Source: Pyricularia pennisetigena (lineage: Eukaryota; Ascomycota; Sordariomycetes; Magnaporthales; Pyriculariaceae). Taken from it: a DNA stretch of 64,000 nucleotides. Made by a program: the position numbers and the translations under genes. A model generated the notes under the pieces. The model saw only the letters and a list, made by a program, of their open reading frames with translations. It ran no database searches and was not told where the DNA came from. This document shows, in pieces, positions 1-11,289 of the stretch. Location of the stretch: NCBI RefSeq assembly GCF_004337985.1, contig NC_043742.1:1164176-1228175 (forward strand), written 5' to 3'. Each line of letters begins with the position of its first letter. Position 1 is the stretch's first letter.

Positions 1-220
1 GGTCGTACATAAGGAAAACCACGGCCGTTACATCCACCTCCGAATGGTCATCTTTTCAGCGCTGCCACTTAGGATTTAGCTACTTTCCCTCCGTGTTTAT
101 ATTGTAAATTACCTTATTCTAGTAAAAGCCCCCAGCCTCGGAAAAGTGCGTTTGGGCGTAACCATATTAAAAACGACGTATCCGATTAGTTAATATACAA
201 AATAAACCCCAGGATTTGCT
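1..220. other. Window edge, no gene supported
   Basis: AT-rich sequence lying downstream of the BCS1-like pseudogene on the minus strand. I see no coding potential or repeat that I can name. Confidence 0.4.
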
Positions 221-1286
221 AATTTTGGTTATGGCGAAGCAGCCAAAGCAAATTGCCAAAAATACCATTTTCCTTTTTTTGGGCAACGTGGGATAGGCAA
301 TTGGGTTTATTACCCGTAACTGGTTGGTTATTTATGAAATGGGGGAGGTTCGCCACCGTTGCCTACGGATTATCCTTGTGGCCCAACAAATACCCTTGCA
401 CTTTGGCAGCTGAAAGACTTTTCGTCGTTATTCGACGGGCGAAATTTTGGGCTAAGTTCTTAAGGTCGAGGTAAATGGATTTATCGTCCACTGATTAACA
501 GGTTTGCTGGTTGGTGTTGTTTGGGGTTAAATCTAATTAAAATCAATACATTTTTATAAACATTAGTCTGGCCGAGTCCTCGTCTATATACCCGAAAAAG
601 ACTTTCTTATAAGCTTTTCCATCCCGAATTAACGTTTCATCTAGCTTTTTAATATTAGTGACAAAGCTTTTGCGCTGTTTGTCTTTAAATTCGCAACAAT
701 AGCGCAAAAACTTGTCGATGGGATTTAAACACCAACCTAGGCATAGAATAACCAATAGCTCTTTCCCATCCGGAGGACTGGCATATTTGTCTGGCGTCCT
801 GCCAAAGGGTTTAACAAATATACGACGAATAATCAGCAGTTTACCGCCATGGCGGACGAATTCAATTCTAAACGTGGAAATGTACTCGATCTGGTAATCA
901 CTGGCTTTGTAATCGTCCCTTATAATTCTCTAATACCAAAAGGGAATAATAAGGCGATCGGCAATTTCTATATATGCTGTTACGATATGCACGGTGGAGT
1001 ATTTGCTGCTGGGATAGTTGATAACGTCTTTGTTTAAACGGTTATTGGCCGTTATGGATACTAACGCGGTAAACAAAAGTATTATACCATATAAAATGCG
1101 CTTACTAAACTCGATCAAATTCGATATGGCGTTAAATAGCGACAGCAGCTATATTATAAAACTAATATTAAGCCAATTCTCTATGGAAAAGGGAAAACTA
1201 ATCCCCAAAGCGGCTTTTTGAGCGAGGTATAGAAATATACTTCCCGCCGCAGCGGTTTCGCTAATCAGAATGGCAAAAGTTGACAT
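221..1286 (-). pseudogene. BCS1-like AAA ATPase pseudogene with the ATPase core deleted
   Basis: On the minus strand one frame runs from an ATG at 1286 to about 221. Its in-frame stops include TAG near 1149 and 930, TGA at 543 and TAG near 367. The N-terminal part has a hydrophobic segment (GIILLFTALVSI), then DRL-type text ending in LVILCLGWCLNPIDKFL, which fits the BCS1_N region of fungal BCS1-like proteins. The frame then passes directly to KLDETLIRDGKAYKKVFF, the conserved segment late in the AAA domain (normally LD-ALIR-GR), and ends with AAKVQGYLLGHKDNP, the usual C-terminal helix of the family. Walker A, Walker B and roughly 200 residues between are absent. BCS1 family members are membrane-anchored AAA ATPases; the fungal paralogues are mostly uncharacterised. 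The loss of the core plus stops make this a dead gene. The family call is from motifs and I hold it fairly firmly. Confidence 0.72.
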
Positions 1287-2590
1287 TTCAGTTGAAGCTT
1301 ATAAACCGATTAAGCAAATATATTATAAATTGAAAGTGGTTAATGCGGAATAAAGTCGAAGGCTAGAGGTTATAACCCCATTGCTGCGATAGGGGTGGAA
1401 ACCAAATTTATAACAAAATTAGAAATCTAATAATGCTCTGGATTTGTGTGGGCAGATTATTAAAAGAGGAATTTTGCAAAATCGGTAACCGTCATATTTT
1501 CCAAATACTTTAATAAGGCTATTTATACCCTTAAGCAAAAGCTATCGCTCACAAACCTCGTTACTACAACCAAAAATCGACCGGCGGGGGTGAGGCTGAA
1601 ATAGAATTCGGCTCATCCTATGTGCCTTTAAGCCCAACTGGTGGTAACCAAGACATATAAATGTACGAGCATATAACGTTGGTATAATTAAAGCTTCAAC
1701 GCGTCGTTTACCTGTTATATTATTTGGAACCGCTTTTTATTCACCTTAATCGCAAAACTAAAAACCTGTATTTAATACCAAATTATTGTGCAGCTTTATA
1801 TACGTACTGGTAAGCGGGTAATAAATTTTGGGTCGCTAATATATTCCCCAAAATAAGGGTTTGCGTTTTTGAATATTTTTTCCAAATGTGGCTAGTTCGA
1901 CGTAATATAAATGTGGTTTTAACAATTTGTATTGGCCAATAAAAATAGTACGTATTTGGTGCTATAGGCCTATTCCGGGTGGAAATTGCGGCCAAAAAAA
2001 ACCATAATAAAAAAAATACAATATATTTTTGTTCCTTTACCCCATTCCTTATTAATATTAAATTTACCCCTATTGCGTTTCGGAGCTTGCGGGAAATTAA
2101 GGTTCGGTAATAATAATACCTTGCGTCGATACCCCAAATAATTGCAATTTATCCTTTGTAATACCTGTAATTATTTTGCGGTTAATGCCCCATTATATTA
2201 TATTCCATATAATTACTAAAAGTTAGCTTTTTATACCCCTATATAATAGAGTTTTAGGCATATTAGATATATAGGGTTTTGATTAAAATTATACGCGAGG
2301 GTTTAACTAATTGTGGTTTGCAATTATGCGGTATATAGCATATATTTGCACGACAATATAAATTTGGTGGGTTTTTGCGTTTTCGTAAAATTAAATTGCT
2401 GGGGTATTTTAATTAGTAAAACAATTTTTATTATACGCATATATATTTACCAGTAAGGCAATTTAAAATAACGATTATATAATGGTATAATATTTTGGAT
2501 TTCCAAAATATGCGGTATAGCGCGTATTATGGCCAAATTAATCTGGTAGCCAAAATAAACTGTATATTTTAAATCGATAATTACACCTAA
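1287..2590. other. AT-rich stretch without an identifiable gene
   Basis: Contains only short frames, such as a 70-codon minus-strand one at 1783-1995 that matches nothing I recognise. Base composition becomes very AT-rich from about 2000 onward. No terminal repeats were seen. Confidence 0.35.
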
Positions 2591-2788
2591 CCCCTTCCCC
2601 TTTTTCCCTTTCTCCTTTTTTCCCTTTTTCCCTTTTTCCTTTTTTCCTTTTTTCCCTTTTTCCTTTTTTCCTTTTTTCCCTTTTTCCCTTTTTCCCTTTT
2701 TCCCTTTTTCCCTTTTTCCCTTTTTCCCTTTTTCCCTTTTTCCTTTTTTCCCTTTTTCCTTTTTTCCCTTTTTCTTTCTCCTTTTTTC
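2591..2788. repeat. Polypyrimidine tandem tract, 8-bp unit
   Basis: About 25 head-to-tail copies of an 8-bp unit alternating between CCCTTTTT and CCTTTTTT. The plus strand is almost pure pyrimidine and the minus strand almost pure purine. Because the unit is free of stop codons and its length is not a multiple of three, the minus strand is open in more than one frame and yields artificial Lys/Gly/Glu-rich frames; these are not genes. Such tracts can form triplex DNA and vary in length. Confidence 0.9.
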
Positions 2789-4599
2789 GCCTGTTTTTTC
2801 GATTTTATTTTTATTAAAAAAGCTAGGCCCAACCAAAATGTTAGAAATAGTTTTTTTTTATCCCTTTTGTAAACGACCCTTCCGCAAGCGACAAAAAGGC
2901 CAGTCCAATTTCAAAAGGCATATCCAAAACTGCAAAAAAACGCTTCCACCTTAAAAAATGCCTCTACCTTTTTATAACCACCAAACTCACCATTTGGTTA
3001 TTTGTTTTCGCTTTAAAAGCTTCAAATTTACAATCGATAATACGCCGCACCTATATATACAGGTTAACCTCTTGGGGGAAGAAATTTCGAAATTAATATA
3101 GTTTCCGGGATTTAAAACATTAAAATCGTTTCCAAATTTTTACAAGGAAATAGGGAATAACCAGGTAATATTTTATTAATTACTAATTACGGCCTTCCAT
3201 TTAAAACATTTGTCCAAATTAAGCGAATTTACGGTTAATATTCGAAAATGGAATTTAAAAATATTTAACGATTTTCCTAGCGACGATTCGATAAAGGTTA
3301 CTTTTTTTTCCTTAATACGACCGACGGTAACCCCAAAAAAACACCGGAATTTTGGGTTTCAATATTATAATTTAAAAACAGAAAATATGTTAATTTTTAC
3401 CCAAACCAACGAAAAATGGAGGCGGAAAAGGGGAAAATGGAATTAATTAAAATTTTGGACATTATCGCAAAAACCGTTATAAAATAGGAATTCCAATTCC
3501 GATTTAAAATTTATTTCGGAACAGGCATTTATCCGTTATTAGGGGAGCAAAATATAATATATAAACGTTTATAAAACGTAATTTTATCCCATATACGTAT
3601 CCGAAACGAAAAATTGTTTTATTTACCATATTTTCCCTTTATTAATAAACCGAAAAACTTTATTACGACGAAACGGAAACGAAAATAGGTATTTATTAAA
3701 AAATATACCGTTAATATATTTTGGTTTTACCAAAAATATATATTTTTGGCGGTTAAAAAGGAATTCCGCGTATTTTTTACCCCAAAAAACAATTCGAAAA
3801 AAATGGTTTTCCATTAGGTTTATATTATTATTAACCGCGATAACCCAAAAGTGAAAAATATCGTTTTTATTACCAAATTATCCGGAAACGACAGCGTCGA
3901 ATTTACGGCGAATAGTATAATTAAGGAGTAGTTTAAAATATTTGCCTTTTATTATTACGAAAATTTGCGGAAATTACTACCAGGTACATTATTCGACAAC
4001 GGCGTTCGCCTGGATATTGGAACTAATAGGGATAGGAGGTTTTGGGTTATTAAAATTATTTTATAATTTTCGGCCCATTATTTTTCAAAAACCAGTTTAT
4101 TTTACCCAAATATATAAGTTCATAAAATATTCGCCACATTTTTGGCACGTTTTTTAACACGTTCCAAAATTATAAATTTGTAAACGGCTAAGGGCGGACA
4201 AATTAATAGTTCCAATATTAATAAAAATTTTTTTTTTTCGATATAATTAAGGTACTCATCCACAGTTTCCAATTTAGTTAATATGTTCGGCGCTAGTTAA
4301 TTTTTGTCATTCCAATACCAAAAAACATTTACTAATATCCAAAAATCCATTAAAATCGAGCCAGTTGGTTGCGGAAATATAATCACCTTTCCGTCATGCT
4401 TTAGGGCTTTATATTCGAAATTAAATGAAATATTTAAATAATGATAGCACTCGCATGCTCGAGGTTTGCTTTTGACCCTTTTAAAAAAATAATGTGGCAG
4501 TAAAAGCTTTTTTGCCCTTTAACCATCTACTTTGCTACCTTTTATGCTGTCCACCTTTATCGCCCGTAGGCCCGTACACTGGAAATAGGAGCAACTGCT
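2789..4599. other. RIP-worn AT-rich stretch, coding relics unidentified
   Basis: Very AT-rich with many TAA/TAG. On the plus strand from about 3200 to 4160 the text is protein-like in patches (short open stretches at 3210-3446 and 3942-4157) broken by stops, as expected of a degraded gene or element. I cannot assign a family and found no terminal repeats. Confidence 0.35.
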
Positions 4600-5939
4600 T
4601 TAGCAACCCGTTAACTGCGTCGAGGAATCGGCCATACCACTTGTCCTTAATTTGTTTAAAAACGGACCCGAACCTGTGTTACTATTTTTTGGACCTATAG
4701 GGGATAACGCCTTAATAACGCCAAATCCATGTGTCGCGGAGCCAATACCAAAGCTATGCCTTTTAAACCGTATATTTCCACCATACCCGTTTCCGCCGGA
4801 GGCTTTTTTGGATGAATTATTTCGGAAAGGAACCCAAAAGTGTTTGGCGAATTTGTTCAAAATGGGCATGGATCCGCAAATAATAAAAAGGTTGGTTTCG
4901 AAAATGCTGATAAGCAAATATGAAATAGGGTTTTTATTTATAGCAAAAATAATTAAAAAACAGAAAATTTACGACCAAACGTTTGCAGGCCCTGCATCCC
5001 AGGAAATGTCCGTTAATGTTAACAACGTAGGTAGAAATTGCAACCGGATAACCGAAATAATAACGGTGAAACTAGCAATGTTTAAAATAAATAAAACGCC
5101 GAGCTTTTGGGCCCAACGCATTTTAAACGGAAAAATAATCGGGATTGGTAATATAAACAAAATATAATCCGAGGTAATGTTCGAAACTGCGATCGCCATA
5201 TATAGGACCGCTGCATTAAAACAATGACCCGTACCCAATAATTCTGGCACCTAGAAAAACCTAATGGGTCTGCAGCCAAAAGAAATATATTTGCGATGAT
5301 AATCGTATAAAGGCTAATTGCGCAAATTGTAGCCCAAATTATGCGGTGGAACCATAGGGTCGGCGCAATTTTCCGGTAAAATAACAATATCGATATCCTG
5401 GTAAAGCCGTTGCAAAGGATAAAGGAGGGTGTAGCAATATATAAGACTTATATTGAGCCGAACTATTAGGAACGTGAGGGAAAAGCGGGCAAAAAGGTTA
5501 AAACCTACAATTAGGCTGGATTCGAATACGTCGATTGGCATTTCCCATATGTAATGGCATAAACCGCCAATAAAAATTAAATGTATTTGCGATAATTGCA
5601 TTACCATGGAAAAAATCTATTTGTTTGTCAGAAAATTAATAACCAGGCGATAGCCAGACGACATATACCAATATCGAAAGGCTAAACAAAAATACATACC
5701 CAAGCAATACACATAAACCAATCTTCAATATAAATAGCCTTAATGAGAAAAATCTTGGTGAACATGCGCTGGCATAATGCGATAAAGGCCAGAAAACCAA
5801 CGATCCCGAAAACGAGGAAGTGCGCCAGCGCACTCTGTTCTGCCGGGTTTTCGAAATCGGTGGCATAACCATCGGGAGGTAGGACGAAGACGGTAACGCC
5901 GTTTAACACTGGAAAACCACTCGAAAAGTTTGCAGACAT
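4600..5939 (-). CDS. SAT4-family (fungal rhodopsin-like) integral membrane protein, four exons
   Basis: Seven-helix plasma-membrane-type protein of the fungal SAT4/rhodopsin domain family; roles are mostly unknown and some members sit in toxin or effector contexts. ATG at 5939. Exon 1 gives DGYATDFENP, then the first helix and IEDWFMCIAW. Intron 5617-5699 has a GTATGT donor, a CTGAC branch site and a TAG acceptor. Exon 2 holds HYIWEMPIDVFE. A second short intron lies near 5447-5504. Exon 3 has RISILLFYRKIAPTLWFHR, VSNITSDYILFILPIPI, VIRLQFLPTLL and SWDAGPANVW. Intron 4907-4972 (GTAAAT...CAG) restores the frame into FETNLFIICGSMPILNKF. The stop is at 4600. Total is about 375 residues, normal for the family. 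Oddity: around 5225-5250, between the AADPL and GHCFNAAVLY segments, the frame shifts by one base and no credible intron explains it, so the gene may be a recent pseudogene or contain a sequence error. Confidence 0.78.
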
Positions 5940-6851
5940 GGCTTAAAATCTAGGTTGGTGTTAATTTTGGTAATAATTTTGGGGGTTCCTCGAAAAAAAG
6001 CGGCGTATCGAAACGAGTGAACGGGAGCGGAATTGTAAATTATATAATAGATCGCTGTTGGCTAATCCTTGCCAGGTAACCTAAAAAACGTTGCAATGTG
6101 GTACGGTTCCATTATTATCAGCATAACATTCAGAAACTCGGCAATAACCCTTCTCCATCAACTCCTTTTATCTTTCTTACATGTGGTGTTAAGTTCAAAA
6201 GGTTGTTAAAGTTCGCACAACTCGGTACATGTGCTAATTAGTATCTACCCAGTAGTTATTATTAATTTTATGCTAACACGGTGTTAAATATGCGGTGCTT
6301 TCGAATATAATCTCTTCAAGTTTTTCCTGTTTTTATCGTACATTAGTTTTCAGGAAATCCCATATTTAATATTTGCATAATAACCGTCGTAAAATATTTC
6401 ATATACGCAGCCCCACCGCCTTTATTTGCAGTAAAGGGATTAACCACCGTATGCGACCGGATTCAATTTAATTATTACCGGTTTATCAATCCCTGTTAAT
6501 TACAGTAAATCCTAGCTAATAACCCGTAAACTGAGCGAACAATTTCGGGTAATCGGGATATTTCGGCCACTGTATGGATTAACAGCGAACCAAACCCCCT
6601 GTTTACGTGGATCGCAAAAAGTCGTATGCAATTATAAAAGGCGAGTTCCCCGGTTTTTAATTAACCAATAATAACCTTATTCGCCACCTGCTTAACCCGC
6701 TCCTTTCCATTTTGTACGATTTTTATCAATTATATTATTATCGGGTATATCCGTTATATATACCCAGGTTACGGTGTTGGCCGCATACGCCGCTGTACTT
6801 ATCCCCGCGATTTTAACGGTTTATATAATCGTCCCTAATATTATTTTATTT
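5940..6851. promoter_or_regulatory. Shared intergenic region of a divergent gene pair
   Basis: About 0.9 kb separates the start of the SAT4-family gene (-) from the likely start of the EthD gene (+). No gene is visible inside and it is less eroded than the repeats. A bidirectional promoter is an inference from the head-to-head layout; I see no operator motif I can name. Confidence 0.4.
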
Positions 6852-7457
6852 ATGGCCAGCAATTCCATACAAATGCTAAGCTACATTAAAAGGAAGCCCT
6901 ATATGCGACGTAATAATTTTTTAAAATATTGGTTTGAAATTTACGCGCCCATAAGTTAGTTAATTATCCGATTGTTAGCAGTTTGCAAATATTGTAAATT
7001 TTTTTGCGTGTTATTTGGTCTAATTTATTGGATTTAAAAAATCCCACAAATAACAATTGCCCCTTAGGCTCTTAAATTTGGCATTATTGGCTACTCCCAA
7101 ATCCAGGTATTCGGGCAAATCCTTCCACAAAACGCGGGCGAGGATAATCCGGCCTTAAATAAATTAACCTCGTTCGACGGTATTGCCTCGTTTATATATC
7201 CAAATACCTCGGTCCTTTTGGAAATGCTCGCTCACCCGTACTATACCGCGGTGGTTACCAATAACGAAGCCAAATTTATCGACAAAAAAGCCCATAATGG
7301 CGGTCAGGTGGCTGTATACGTCGCCAAAATAATTCCTGTCGTCGGTTATGGTAAAAACGATACTGCTATGGCGGCGGACATCTGGACAGGGGATAAAACC
7401 ACCCGGGAGAATTACCAGGCGCTATTTAACGAGTACGATAAACGACATTTTGGCTGA
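6852..7457 (+). CDS. EthD-domain protein, two exons (splice phase unresolved)
   Basis: EthD domains are small dimeric alpha-beta barrels found in bacterial ether-degradation proteins and in fungal polyketide cyclase/decarboxylase-type proteins. From ATG 6852 the first exon encodes QMLSYIKRKPYMRRNNFLKY and then WFEIYAP, which is the typical EthD start (hydrophobic strand, K+KPG-like turn, YW-H/Y-AP). An intron follows, and from about 7069 (acceptor CCTTAG) comes FGIIGYSQIQVFGQ, then SFDGIASFIYP and HPYYTAVVTNNEAKFIDKK, matching the conserved FDG and D-FY---V--DE-KF-D elements. TGA at 7455. Both exon parts are free of stops. The GTTAGT donor at 6955 and the acceptor do not join in phase, so a small frame error or a missed mini-exon is possible. 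It is divergent from the SAT4-family gene. Confidence 0.66.
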
Positions 7458-9174
7458 AAGTTTTTTTTAACTATTAAATGGGCAGTTATATATATAGTAA
7501 AAAGGGGAAACGAGCTCCGTCACTTCGTTTTTTAATCGGTTAAGGTTTAAATATTAGTTTTTTTGGGTATAGCATCCAAACCGATGAACGAAGGTCCTAT
7601 TCCCGTTATATTATATTGGTTTGACAAAATTCGCAACCTAATGTCCCGATACCAGAAAAGAGACCATTTTTACAAATTGTAAAAGTTTTAAGGGATTACG
7701 CAACTAAATTTTCGATAACTATGTTAAATATGACGGAATGCATTAATGTTTTGGTTAATTAATCGTTTACAGCTTTAAACGTCCCATCTGCTTTAAAAGT
7801 ATAGCAGTTACAAACTTAGTACCAAAAAGTTTATTAAATTTTAACTGTGGTACTTTTCGTTACATCCAACAGAACAAAAGTCCTATTAGGAAACCATCCG
7901 TTTTTAGCAAAAAAACCGCCATATCCTCGTTTTTTCGCCATTTTAATTTCCCTGCATTGGTTTAACTTTTGTTAAAAATCTGGAAGACCGAAACTGATTC
8001 TTTTGTGTAAGCTTAGTCCTTTTACGACGACTGTTTCTGCTAAACGGGAATATGTAACGGAAAATGCGCATTTTATAATATGACGAGCATTTTATTTACA
8101 TTATTAGGAAATGGTTTGTTCCTGCTTCTCGCTGCCCGGCAACCCTGGATCCGAGTTTTCCGCAAATTGTTTTGGCCTAACCATCGGCGGTAATACGCAA
8201 AATTTCCGCGCCGGTATAATTGTAACCAGGCCGGAAAAAAAGCTATACATAAAAACAATTTGTTATTTCGTGCCTGGTTGGCCACATAATTTCTCCCCGG
8301 CATATATTTAGTAATATTTAATTGCGCGTAAAATAAAAAATATGCGGCCAGCCCAAAAAAAAAAAAAACGAAAACTTAATTAGTTTTCCCCGGTATATTT
8401 ATTATTAGCTATATAGGGATTTCCAGTAATGGTATTTGGGCAGTTAATATCGGCCCTGCTGTAACAGGAAAATGGGCACCTATACTGGCCAACTTTTGCG
8501 TTTGGCGAATAAGGGTGGGGCAGCCCAAAAACAGTTCGCGAAACGTTAGAACAACAAAATCCTAACCCACGTTACTACCCCACGAAAATATAGCGGTTTT
8601 TTATTAAATACAGGGGTGCGTTGCCCAGGTTTGCAATCCTGCCGAACAAAAGGGATGTAACCACACCGGGTTTAATGAATTAAACTGCAACGTCCATGCT
8701 ACTCGGATGTAATATGCATGGCAAATTTCCAAAAATGCTGTGCTACCTAAATATCCCTGGCCGTATTTTATAACCCAAATGGTAAGGAAGATTGGACCTT
8801 GGCTGCCGCCGGATGCAGACATTGTTGTTATCAGGGGCAGACTTCGTGTTACGAAATTTAAAACTTTTAAGCCGTTATGGTGGTTGCTGGTGGGGCTATC
8901 TGCTATTTGCATCGCACAGCTTTATTATCTTATTACGTCGTTAAGTATAAAACGCTGGCCAAACCACCCACAGTTCCAAGGGAATATAATTAATGGGCTG
9001 GGTATTATTAAACCAAATACAACTTACTTATCGTAGTCGCCACACACGGTTTATTTTATGCTGCTGCAAAATGTTCGCAACTGAAAAAACTCATTTACTC
9101 GGCAATTATCGCCCTAAGGATGCCCGGTGGAATTATCGATGCATTCCCTATGCACTTTTATTGTTAATATGCGT
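7458..9174. other. Intergenic, mixed composition, no gene identified
   Basis: From 7460 to 8400 the sequence is AT-rich and eroded. From about 8600 to 9050 it is less AT-rich and open for about 100 codons on both strands (8604-8912 minus, 8740-9036 plus with a hydrophobic stretch). Neither frame matches a family I know, so I do not call a gene. Confidence 0.35.
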
Positions 9175-9176
9175 TA

Positions 9177-11036
9177 ACGTGGTTTATCAGTACCCCGGCC
9201 ATATCAGTACCCCGGCCACTTTTGAGCTCAACACCATTTTTCAATTGCGACACGCGCTTTTTCTACCATTAACAATGGAATCTTCTAATCGCGAAGCGCA
9301 AATTATACTAGCACTGAATAAATTTCGATCTAATAAAAAGTCCAGCATTCGAAAAGTCGCCAAAACTTACAATATAGCCCGAACGACCCTACAAGACAAA
9401 ATAAACGGCGCCGCTGCTTTGGCCAATCGTCGGCCCAGCGCGCAAAAATTGACGGAAAGCGAAAAAGAGGTAATCGTCCAGTATATATTGGACTTGGATT
9501 CCCGAGGATTTCCGCCTCAGATCGCTAACGTGGCCGCAATGGCCGACTATATCCTCGCGATGCGGAATACGCGACCGGTTGGCAAGTTTTGGGTTTATCG
9601 CTTCGTTAAACGACGTATAAAGTTAAAAACGCGTTTTTCTCGCGTTTACGACTTCCAAAGGGCCTTTTGCGAAAATTTTGACGCGTTAAACGCGTGGTTT
9701 CGACTAATAACCAATATAAGGGCCAAATACGGTATCCAGGATTGCGATATTTATAATTTCGACGAAACCGGTTTTATAATGGGCCAGATTTGTGGCCATA
9801 TAGTCGTGGCCGGGTTAAAAAAACGCGGAAAAAGCAAACGAATACAGTTTGGTAATCGAAAATAGGTTACGGCAATCTGCTGCATTAGTAGCGACGGGTA
9901 CGATATATTTTTATTTTTTATCGTTAAAAACGCCTATTATTTCGCGAATTGGTATATAGAAAACGGTTTTCCGGTTTCCTGGCGTATTAAATTTACCCCC
10001 AATGGATGGATAAATAATGAAACAGGCCTGGAATGGATCCAATATTTCGACAATTGTATAAAATCGCGGACAAAAGGCGCATATCGGATGTTGGTATTCG
10101 ATGGGCATGGCAGCCACCAGTCGCCCGAATTCGAAACCTATTGCAAAGATTATAATATTATTCCGCTTTGTTTACCTGCTTATTTATTTTATTTAATTTA
10201 ACCATTTAACGTAGGAATATTTAATATTTTAAAACGGGCGTACGGTTAAAAAATCAACGATTTTATCCGGGCCCATATTACCAGTATTAGCAAAGTCGAG
10301 TTTTTTTTAACCTTTGCAGCGGTTTATAAAAAGTTAATAACGAAAAAAAATATGGCCGGAGGTTTCCGAGGGGCCGGACTTATTTTTTTCGATCCGGAAA
10401 CGGTTATATCCAAATTGGATATAAAATTGCGGACGCCGTCACCTAAAGAGCTTATTTTTCCCAATACCGATATTTGGGTTTTTTAAACGCTATATAACCT
10501 AATAGAAGCGGTTTACCAATTTACGTTTGTTAAAAATCGAATTAGCCGTTATTAAAGCAGTTTTCCGACTCCTATTTTCGAAGCAGTAAAGTAATTGGCG
10601 AAGGGATTGGAATTTTTTGCTTATCGAAACACATTTTTCGAAGCAGAGGTCCGCAACCTTCGGAAGGCTAACGAAGCGTTTAACAAACGACGAAAGGCCA
10701 AAAAAACACAAATCCGTCAAAAAGGGTTAGCAACGGTTGGAGAAATACAAGGTTTATTAAAACAAAAAAACGTTACGGAACAGGTACAGCAGGAAGAACG
10801 TGAAAATAGGGGTCGTTCTATTGGAAGGTTAGCGACCGTTTAGCGCTGTAGCAATTGCGGGAATACAGGGCACAATGCACGCACTTGTTAGGAGGATGCA
10901 GAAATGTCCGATATATATATTTCCGATTGTATCGAGGTAAATTAAATAAAGCTGGCGTTATAATTAACGTTGGGAGTTTAGCCGGTTGGAAAAGTGGCCG
11001 GGGTACTAATATGGCCGGGGCACTAATAAACCACGT
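9177..11036 (+). mobile_element. pogo1a: Tc1/mariner-superfamily (pogo/Fot1-like) transposon, full length
   Basis: 1860-bp element flanked by a TA duplication (9175-9176 and 11037-11038). Termini are inverted (ACGTGG... / ...CCACGT) and each carries a doubled subterminal motif TACCCCGGCCA. Same length and structure as pogo1b at 37623-39482, with diverged copies pogo1c and pogo1d also in the window. It encodes one transposase relic. Differences between copies are nearly all transitions, consistent with RIP. Confidence 0.9.
9275..10960 (+). pseudogene. pogo1a DDE transposase, RIP-inactivated
   Basis: Start ATG at 9275 in good context (ACAATGG); an upstream extension of the frame is only chance read-through of the terminal repeat. 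The open part runs to 9865. Residues about 25-45 form a psq-type helix-turn-helix (RKVAKTYNIARTTLQDKI), followed by a CENP-B-type DNA-binding region (LTESEKEVIVQYILDLDSRG). The DDE core begins at YNFDETGFIMG and continues beyond the first stop with LVFDGHGSHQSPEFE. The third acidic position reads PFNVGIF where an Asp is usual, an apparent Asp-to-Asn change. A C-terminal CCHC knuckle (CSNCGNTGHNARTC) lies near 10851-10894. Later stops are TAA/TAG at former Gln or Trp codons. Confidence 0.88.
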
Positions 11037-11038
11037 TA

Positions 11039-11252
11039 TCTTAATGTCTCTATTTTATATCAATAGGCACGAGCTGACAGCGACCAGCTGCACGTTTATA
11101 ACAATAAGACTTCTATTTACATAGTTCCCTTAACCTGGAAATAGGCACGAAAAATGCCTTAATGCATATATGTTAATACATACTACAGCGTTTTAGTGAG
11201 GGGTTCAATGACTAAGGAGAGATTATAATTAAGTCCAAAGCGAATAATAAAA
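11039..11252. other. Short spacer between pogo1a and LINE A
   Basis: About 210 bp of moderate composition with no coding signal. It is the upstream flank of LINE A and does not match the pogo2 sequence that flanks LINE A on the other side. Confidence 0.4.
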
Positions 11253-11289
11253 GCATCCTCCACCATTTATGGGTTAGACCCACCTTTGT

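Noticed and set aside
253..474. 73-codon plus-strand frame
   Set aside because: Antisense of the BCS1 C-terminal region, which reads convincingly on the minus strand.
2447..2836. Two long Lys/Gly/Glu-rich minus-strand frames
   Set aside because: They are translations of the 8-bp polypyrimidine repeat, open in more than one frame because the unit has no stop codon.
4652..5167. 171-codon plus-strand frame
   Set aside because: Antisense of the SAT4-family gene, whose motifs and splice sites lie on the minus strand.
8604..9036. Overlapping ~100-codon frames on both strands as a possible gene
   Set aside because: No recognisable motif in either frame, no splice evidence, and mutual antisense overlap.
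8993..9274. Upstream extension of the pogo1a transposase frame
   Set aside because: It crosses the terminal inverted repeat and flanking DNA; the other pogo1 copies start at the ATG equivalent to 9275.
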